Positions 8,181 through 12,649 of a DNA stretch of 12,649 bases are shown one piece after another. The translations under genes were made by a program, and so were the position numbers. The notes beneath the pieces are model-generated. The model made no database searches. It was not told the DNA's origin and saw nothing but the letters and a program-made list of their open reading frames with translations. The stretch spans positions 1 through 12,649 of the forward strand of contig CAILAF010000454.1 of assembly GCA_903832075.1 (NCBI GenBank), in the 5' to 3' direction. This stretch comes from an uncultured Chitinophagaceae bacterium (GTDB taxonomy: Bacteria > Bacteroidota > Bacteroidia > Chitinophagales > Chitinophagaceae). Positions within the stretch are counted from its first letter, which is position 1, and each line of letters starts with the position of its first letter.

Positions 8181-8786
8181 ATGAAGGATGAATTTTATTA
8201 TCAAACCATTACACAAAAAGCTATTGCTGAGTTTAAAGACAGAGGCAGCAAGTTTATTGCTTACGTTTATCCTGTTAATGCAATTGAAGAATGTAAAAAG
8301 TATTTGCAAGAATTAAAGAAAGAACATCCAAAAGCAGTACATCACTGTTTGGCTTATCGTTTAGGGTTGAATGAAAATATTTTTCGAGTAAGTGATGATG
8401 GTGAACCATCCGGAACAGCGGGCAAACCAATTTTAAGCCAAATTGATAGTAAAGAGTTAACCAATATTTTAGTGATTGTTGTAAGATATTTTGGTGGTAC
8501 ATTATTAGGTGTTCCCGGATTGATTAATGCTTACAAAACTGTAACTACATTGGCTTTGCAGACATTGCCTATTATTAGAAAGGCTATTGAAGAAAATTAT
8601 GAATTGCAATTTGATTATACTAAAATGAATGATGTAATGATGATTGTAAAACAATTTGAATGCACTATTATTGATCAGCAAATGCAATTGTTTTGCATAA
8701 TGAAAATTGGAATTGCTAAAATAAAATTGAGCGAAGTTTTAAAAAAATTCGAAGAATTGCACACTGTTATCTTGAAGAAAATATAA
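8181..8786 (+). CDS. yigZ: IMPACT/YigZ-family protein (UPF0029 plus DUF1949)
   Basis: 201 residues from the ATG at 8181. An in-frame ATG at 8148 would add MLLLFHLVLKC, but it precedes a perfect TAnnTTTG box (8167-8174) and lies 6 nt from prmC, whereas 8181 gives MKDEFYYQTIT, a usual family beginning. The IMPACT N-terminal domain (about 14-125) shows EFKDRGSKFIAYV, HHCLAYR, SDDGEPSGTAGKP (71-83) and VRYFGGTLLGVPGLINAY (101-118). A DUF1949 ferredoxin-like domain follows at about 139-195. The family is widespread in bacteria and related to the eukaryotic translation-stress regulator IMPACT; its bacterial biochemical role is not settled. It ends exactly one base before the stop codon of the convergent DUF218 gene. 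Confidence 0.93.
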   Translation: MKDEFYYQTITQKAIAEFKDRGSKFIAYVYPVNAIEECKKYLQELKKEHPKAVHHCLAYRLGLNENIFRVSDDGEPSGTAGKPILSQIDSKELTNILVIVVRYFGGTLLGVPGLINAYKTVTTLALQTLPIIRKAIEENYELQFDYTKMNDVMMIVKQFECTIIDQQMQLFCIMKIGIAKIKLSEVLKKFEELHTVILKKI

Positions 8787-9545
8787 TTACGCTTTACCAG
8801 TTAGTTGATATACTTTCAATCCAATGATTTCTTTAATAAGGTATTGCCAATCGGATAATCTTTTTATATTCGGAACAATTATTCTTACCCATTCAAATTT
8901 TTCGGGAAACTCTCTGTAATCGCATGGATAAGGGACAATATTCAATCCTGCTTTATTAAAAACTTTTTCTGATCTTGGCATGTGTAATGCAGAAGTAATT
9001 AAAAGATATGGGCCTTTTATATTTTTATTATCTAATAGTTGTTTAGAAAAAACTGCATTCTCAAATGTGTTGCGAGAATTATTTTCAATAATAATGTCTG
9101 TTTCTTTTACTCCGCTGGCTATTAATTCTTCTTTCATGAAATCTGCTTCTTTCAGCCCTTGTTCTAAAATATTTCCCGAGCCGCCAGATAAAACTATTTT
9201 CTGAATAATTCCTTGATGATATAATTTTTCTGTTTGGATAAATCTGTCAGAACCTTCGCCCCAATGGCCTTTGCCGTATTTGTCGTAACCCGATATGCCT
9301 CCTAATAAAATACATGCACTGAATGTTTTTTCTTGTGTTATTTCTGTTGGTTTTGATTGATACCGCATTATAGCTTCTCTGTAAATAAAATCATTCGAAA
9401 ATAAAATAGCTATGATGATGATGGTTATTTTTATTCTTCTTTTATTATTTTTTGATTTAGATATTAAATACCAGAATAATAAAATCAGTATCCAAAAAAA
9501 TGGAACTATGATAAAGCTTAAAATTTTCGAAATAATAAAAAACAT
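8787..9545 (-). CDS. ElyC/SanA/YdcF-family (DUF218) inner-membrane protein
   Basis: 252 residues from the ATG at 9545; a TTG at 9548 is less likely. Two N-terminal hydrophobic helices (about 4-29 and 38-54), separated by a basic loop (SKSKNNKRR), place the C-terminal domain in the periplasm. The DUF218 domain covers about 75-210. It shows ACILLGG (77-83), KIVLSGGSG (116-124), the E-x-x-S-R-N-T block (Glu154 or Asn155 through Thr160) followed by N163, and LLITSALHMPRS (181-192). Family members such as ElyC and SanA affect envelope integrity and peptidoglycan or undecaprenyl-lipid metabolism in enterobacteria; the molecular activity is not established. The start is 7 nt downstream of the hbd stop on the same strand, so the two are probably cotranscribed, though no shared function is obvious. 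The stop abuts the convergent yigZ stop without any spacer. Confidence 0.88.
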   Translation of the reverse strand: MFFIISKILSFIIVPFFWILILLFWYLISKSKNNKRRIKITIIIIAILFSNDFIYREAIMRYQSKPTEITQEKTFSACILLGGISGYDKYGKGHWGEGSDRFIQTEKLYHQGIIQKIVLSGGSGNILEQGLKEADFMKEELIASGVKETDIIIENNSRNTFENAVFSKQLLDNKNIKGPYLLITSALHMPRSEKVFNKAGLNIVPYPCDYREFPEKFEWVRIIVPNIKRLSDWQYLIKEIIGLKVYQLTGKA

Positions 9546-9552
9546 CAAATAA

Positions 9553-10440
9553 TTATTTGAATCTTTCGCTTACAATTAATTCTTTGCTGCCAGAAGCATA
9601 AGTATAAAATCCTTCCCCACTTTTAACACCCAATTTTCCTGCAGTAACCATATTTATTAATAAAGGGCAAGGTGCATATTTAGGATTGCCTAATCCATCA
9701 TGTAATACATTTAAAATACTTAAGCAAACATCTAATCCAATAAAATCGGCTAATTGTAACGGTCCCATTGGATGGGCCATTCCTAATTTCATGATTGTAT
9801 CAATGGCTTCAACATTTGCAACACCTTCATATAAACTATAAACAGCTTCATTTATCATTGGCATAAGAATTCTATTGGCAATAAAACCCGGATAATCATT
9901 TACTACGCAAGGTACTTTACCTAATTGTTTGCTTAAATCAACAATTGTTTCAGTAATTTCTTTTTTTGTTGCATAACCATTGATTATCTCAACCAATTTC
10001 ATTACCGGAACTGGATTCATGAAATGCATACCAATAACATCTTCTGGTCGGTTTGTAACAGATGCAATTTTTGTAATTGAAATTGAGGAAGTGTTTGTAG
10101 CAAGAATAGCATTTAGTGGTGCTGCTTCATCTAATTGTTTAAATATTTTTAATTTGAGTTCTATATTTTCTGTTGCTGCTTCAATAACTAATTCTGCATT
10201 TTTTGTTCCTTCAATAATATCATTATATGTTGTAAGGTTAGAAATTGCTTTCTGTTTTTGATCTTCAGTAATTATTCCTTTTGAAATTTGTCTGTCAAGA
10301 TTTTTAGAAATAGTAGCAACTGCTTTTTCTAATTGTACAACACTTACATCAACCAATGAAACTGTAAAACCGGATTGAACAAAAATATGTGCAATGCCAT
10401 TACCCATTGTGCCTGCACCAATAACAGTAATATTCTTCAT
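9553..10440 (-). CDS. hbd: 3-hydroxybutyryl-CoA (3-hydroxyacyl-CoA) dehydrogenase, NAD(P)-dependent
   Basis: 295 residues from the ATG at 10440. An upstream in-frame ATG at 10470 lies inside the predicted promoter and would add ten residues with no family support. The enzyme interconverts 3-hydroxyacyl-CoA and acetoacetyl/3-ketoacyl-CoA. The Rossmann dinucleotide motif is VIGAGTMGNGIA (6-17), with Asp31 at the end of beta-2 as expected for NAD(H). The catalytic set is complete and correctly spaced: Ser118 in TNTSS, His139 in GMHFMNPVPVMKLVE, Glu151 and Asn189 in GFIANR. The C-terminal helical domain has GMAHPMGPLQLADFIGLD (220-237) and ends KLGVKSGEGFYTY. It is a stand-alone short form, not fused to an enoyl-CoA hydratase as in FadB. 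It could serve butanoate metabolism, beta-oxidation or phenylacetate breakdown (PaaH); no pathway neighbours are present to decide. Confidence 0.95.
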   Translation of the reverse strand: MKNITVIGAGTMGNGIAHIFVQSGFTVSLVDVSVVQLEKAVATISKNLDRQISKGIITEDQKQKAISNLTTYNDIIEGTKNAELVIEAATENIELKLKIFKQLDEAAPLNAILATNTSSISITKIASVTNRPEDVIGMHFMNPVPVMKLVEIINGYATKKEITETIVDLSKQLGKVPCVVNDYPGFIANRILMPMINEAVYSLYEGVANVEAIDTIMKLGMAHPMGPLQLADFIGLDVCLSILNVLHDGLGNPKYAPCPLLINMVTAGKLGVKSGEGFYTYASGSKELIVSERFK

Positions 10441-10467
10441 AATGCAATCAGTTAAAATAATTAATTG

Positions 10468-10498
10468 CAAGTTGACGGAAAAAAATCAATCATCCAAA
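10468..10498 (-). promoter_or_regulatory. Candidate Bacteroidota-type promoter for hbd-elyC
   Basis: On the minus strand a -33 TTTG (10498-10495) is followed after exactly 19 nt by TCAACTTG (10475-10468), a two-mismatch match to the -7 consensus TAnnTTTG. Transcription would begin near 10462, leaving a leader of about 22 nt before the ATG at 10440. The spacing is ideal but the -7 box is imperfect. Confidence 0.4.
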
Positions 10499-10529
10499 TG
10501 AATAGTGATAACAGAAAGTAGAATAATAT

Positions 10530-11192
10530 TTAATTGCCGGAAACAGGCGTACTGTTACTTTTAAAATCACCACGTTTCCAAGCCTGAATAAAATCAGCCC
10601 ATGCAGCAGGATTAAAAATATTTTGCGGTGGCAATTGTCCGGCATAATAATATTTATTTGCTTGCTGGCGCAATTGATAATTAACAGCTTCTCTTCCATC
10701 GGCAGGTAATATTGCCATCAATGCCCTTAATCTTCCTTCATTTGTATTTTGACGAGCAATTTCATATTCATCATCCGGAACGCGATTGTTAACAAAATCT
10801 CTTTCAAATTGTTCTCGTGTTGGTCTTGGCTTTAAAATGGTTGCAGGTAAATAAGCTGTATCATTAATTAGTAAAACAATTAAGCTATATTGATTATCAG
10901 TAAGATTATGTGGAATATTATAACTCTTATCTTTAAAACCTATTGATGAGAATGTTATTTTATCTCCTTTTAAAACAGCAATTGAAAATACCCCATCATT
11001 ATTTGTAATGGTTCCTCTGCCTTTTCCTTCAACAATAACACTTGTAGCTGGTAATGCACGCAAACTATCCGATGTCATCACTACACCATAAAATTGAATA
11101 ACACTGTCTTTCGAAATGTTGTTTTGTGCCTTTGCTTTTTGAAACGAAACAAAAACAACCGATAATAAAATAAAACGTACAAATGATTTCAT
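10530..11192 (-). CDS. Secreted protein with CarboxypepD_reg-like domain
   Basis: 220 residues from the ATG at 11192 (a TTG at 11195 is possible). A signal peptide (MKSFVRFILLSVVFVSF, cut near KAKA/QNN) sends it across the inner membrane. Residues about 32-110 form the transthyretin-like beta sandwich common in Bacteroidota secreted and TonB-linked proteins: QFYGVV, LPATSVIVEGKGRGT, TNNDGVFSI, GDKITFSSIGFK. In larger proteins this domain precedes a TonB plug and barrel, but here the chain stops. The remaining part (about 117-205) is charged and helical-looking with KPRPTREQFERDF and NPAAWADFIQAWKRGDF; I do not recognise a catalytic motif in it. The length and complete signal peptide argue for an intact small gene, not a broken receptor. 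It stands alone, divergent from mrp, with an AT-rich 137-bp region between the two starts. Function unknown. Confidence 0.85.
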   Translation of the reverse strand: MKSFVRFILLSVVFVSFQKAKAQNNISKDSVIQFYGVVMTSDSLRALPATSVIVEGKGRGTITNNDGVFSIAVLKGDKITFSSIGFKDKSYNIPHNLTDNQYSLIVLLINDTAYLPATILKPRPTREQFERDFVNNRVPDDEYEIARQNTNEGRLRALMAILPADGREAVNYQLRQQANKYYYAGQLPPQNIFNPAAWADFIQAWKRGDFKSNSTPVSGN

Positions 11193-11287
11193 CAATACAA
11201 AAATAATTAGTTCAGGGTTAATAATTCATCCATTCACACTTTTCTTTTCAAATCCCTAATTCGTAACAAAGTAAAGCCGCAGGTTGT

Positions 11288-11295
11288 TAACTTCG
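11288..11295 (+). promoter_or_regulatory. Candidate -7 promoter element for mrp
   Basis: TAACTTCG followed by CAGC is one mismatch from the Bacteroidota -7 box TAnnTTTG and lies 34 nt upstream of the mrp ATG, so a short leader of about 30 nt would result. I cannot find a convincing -33 TTTG at the expected distance, hence the low confidence. Confidence 0.35.
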
Positions 11296-11329
11296 CAGCA
11301 AAATTTACTTTTTAACAAAAACTTGAGTG

Positions 11330-12424
11330 ATGACTGAAGCAGATATTCTAAAAGCGTTAAGTAATGTGCAGGAACCAGATTTGGGAAAAGACCTTGTTAC
11401 ATTAAATATGATTAAAGACATTGAGATTGATGGCAACAATGTTCAATTCACCGTTGTATTAACAACACCTGCTTGCCCAATGAAGGATATGATTGGTAAC
11501 GCATGTAAAAACGCTATTAATCTATTAGTTAATAAGGAGGCAATTGTAAAAGTGAATTTTACTTCAAACACTACTACAAACAGAAAAGATACCAAGCAAA
11601 TTTTAACTGGCGTAAAAAATATTATTGCAGTAGTTAGCGGCAAAGGTGGTGTTGGCAAAAGTACGGTGGCAGCGAATTTCGCACTGGCATTGGCTGAAGG
11701 TGGTGCAAAAGTAGGATTGATGGATGCAGATATTTATGGACCAAGTATGCATATTATGTTTGGTGTTCGTGGTGAAAGACCAATGATGAAAGAAGTTGAT
11801 GGCAAAGGATTAATTGTTCCGATAGAAAAATATGGAATTAAATTAATGAGTATTGGTTTATTAGTTGATGAAAAAAGCGCAGTTGTTTGGCGCGGGCCAA
11901 TGGCAAGCAGCGCTATTCAACAATTTGTTACAGAAGTTGATTGGGGCGAATTAGATTATTTAGTAATAGATATGCCACCAGGTACCGGCGATATTCATTT
12001 AACATTAATGCAAGTGGTTCCTGTTACCGGTGCTATAATTGTTACTACACCACAAACTGTTGCATTGGCAGATGCAAAAAAAGCAATAGCAATGTTTGGT
12101 CAGGCGCAAATAAATGTTCCTGTTATTGGGTTAGTAGAAAACATGGCTTACTTCACGCCGGCTGAATTACCAAACAATAAATATTATTTATTTGGAAAAG
12201 AAGGCGGTAAAAATTTGGCAGAAGAATACGAATTAAATTTTTTAGGACAAATTCCATTGGTACAAACTATTCGTGAAGGTGGCGATAATGGCATTCCTGC
12301 AATGATTGGTGATGATATTGTTACACAAAATGCATTTAGAAATTTTGCTTCATTAGCGGTAAGAAATATTGCTATTCGAAATGCAAATATTCCTAAAACA
12401 AAAAATATTGAAATGATGAAGTAA
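11330..12424 (+). CDS. mrp: Mrp/ApbC/NBP35-family iron-sulfur carrier P-loop ATPase
   Basis: 364 residues from the ATG at 11330; a GTG directly before it is a less likely start. Family members carry Fe-S clusters to apoproteins, using ATP binding and hydrolysis. The N-terminal MIP18/DUF59 domain (about 1-78) shows VQEPDLGKDLV and TTPACPMKD with Cys49. The ATPase domain starts with a deviant Walker A, SGKGGVGKST (103-112), then MDADIYGPSM (131-140), VWRGPM (187-191), DMPPGTGD (214-221) and VTTPQTVALAD (238-248). After VENMAYF the usual CxxC is missing: the stretch reads TPAELPNNKYYLFGKEGG, so only two cysteines (49 and 59) remain in the whole protein. I recall this variant as common in Bacteroidota. 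That leaves the mode of cluster binding open; Cys49 is the natural candidate ligand. It has its own promoter region and no operon partner. Confidence 0.94.
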   Translation: MTEADILKALSNVQEPDLGKDLVTLNMIKDIEIDGNNVQFTVVLTTPACPMKDMIGNACKNAINLLVNKEAIVKVNFTSNTTTNRKDTKQILTGVKNIIAVVSGKGGVGKSTVAANFALALAEGGAKVGLMDADIYGPSMHIMFGVRGERPMMKEVDGKGLIVPIEKYGIKLMSIGLLVDEKSAVVWRGPMASSAIQQFVTEVDWGELDYLVIDMPPGTGDIHLTLMQVVPVTGAIIVTTPQTVALADAKKAIAMFGQAQINVPVIGLVENMAYFTPAELPNNKYYLFGKEGGKNLAEEYELNFLGQIPLVQTIREGGDNGIPAMIGDDIVTQNAFRNFASLAVRNIAIRNANIPKTKNIEMMK

Positions 12425-12480
12425 GTTTAATATTTGCCATTCATAATTTTTTATTTTTTTATGATAGATAAATTTTTCTA

Positions 12481-12508
12481 TCAATAACGCCGGTTATTAT
12501 TGATTTTT
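12481..12508 (+). terminator. Weak candidate intrinsic terminator downstream of mrp
   Basis: TCAATAA (12481-12487) pairs with TTATTGA (12497-12503) across a 9-nt GC-richer loop, and a run of five T follows directly. An alternative fold of the same bases pairs AATAAC (12483-12488) with GTTATT (12493-12498). The stems are AT-rich, so the terminator would be weak. It sits 57 nt after the mrp stop and 20 nt before the next start codon. Confidence 0.35.
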
Positions 12509-12528
12509 ATTAAGAACAAAAAACAAGC

Positions 12529-12649
12529 ATGTTTAACAAATTGACGCTAAGGAAAACCATTTTATCATTTGCTTGTTGTTTTGCAATTTCTATTTTATCT
12601 GCACAAAATATTCATGTGCGATTTAAAATTGTTACAAAAAGAAATGAGC
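12529..12649 (+). CDS. Secreted protein of unknown function, N-terminal 40 residues only
   Basis: The frame is open from the ATG at 12529 to the window end. It begins MFNKLTLRKTILSFACC, continues with a hydrophobic core and reaches a signal peptidase I site at ILSA/QNI, so the product is exported. The first mature residues, QNIHVRFKIVTKRNE, look like the opening beta strands of a carboxypeptidase-regulatory-like or other beta-sandwich domain, but 15 residues cannot settle this. Two Cys at 16-17 lie within the signal core without a lipobox, so a lipoprotein is unlikely. It follows mrp after a 104-bp gap with hairpins and is probably a separate transcription unit. Confidence 0.6.
   Translation, partial: MFNKLTLRKTILSFACCFAISILSAQNIHVRFKIVTKRNE

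Noticed and set aside
8980..9204. Open frame on the plus strand opposite the DUF218 gene
   Set aside because: It mirrors a well-supported gene on the other strand and has no recognisable motifs or leader.
10441..10470. Longer hbd start at 10470
   Set aside because: The Rossmann fold begins at MKNITVIGAG, and the extra ten codons fall in the predicted leader and promoter.
11941..12165. Second plus-strand frame inside mrp
   Set aside because: The translation is rich in Cys, Arg, Tyr and Asn, as expected from an out-of-frame reading of mrp; mrp's motifs run unbroken through it.

Overview
The window comes from an AT-rich bacterium, most likely a member of the Bacteroidota (Chitinophagaceae-like, though the family is a guess). 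Four things point there: near-absent Shine-Dalgarno sequences with A-rich leaders, candidate promoters of the Bacteroidota type (-33 TTTG and -7 TAnnTTTG), a secreted protein with a carboxypeptidase-regulatory-like domain, and an Mrp ATPase of the kind lacking the C-terminal CxxC.

Positions 1-7286 hold a surface-glycan locus. A secreted glycoside hydrolase family 5 enzyme (partial, minus strand) lies head-to-head with a tight plus-strand run of four genes. These are a six-TM histidine-kinase-like protein, a BcsB-type periplasmic subunit, a cellulose-synthase-like GT2 glycosyltransferase with a MshEN-like N-terminal domain, and a polytopic protein with a GT-C-like layout. Gaps are 11, 42 and 3 nt, so this looks like one operon. 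The inferred route is polymerisation and export of a beta-glucan-like chain by the GT2/BcsB pair, modification or assistance by the GT-C-like protein, trimming by the GH5, and control by the sensor. It differs from textbook bcs operons. The GT2 shows no PilZ domain, its MshEN-like domain has lost the Arg/Gly signature for c-di-GMP, the hydrolase is GH5 rather than GH8, and the kinase has degenerate ATP-lid motifs. This is the part of the window most likely to be a little-described system.

Positions 7293-10440 are housekeeping. prmC (release-factor methyltransferase, minus) is divergent from a yigZ/IMPACT-family gene (plus). That gene ends back-to-back with a minus-strand pair: an ElyC/SanA/YdcF-like (DUF218) membrane protein preceded by hbd (3-hydroxyacyl-CoA dehydrogenase).

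Positions 10530-12649 hold a small secreted protein with a CarboxypepD_reg-like domain (minus), divergent from mrp (plus). After mrp comes a short AT-rich stretch with two overlapping hairpins, then the signal peptide of a secreted protein cut off by the window end. There is no gene-free stretch over 300 bases. I saw no tRNA, rRNA, CRISPR array, insertion sequence or attachment site.
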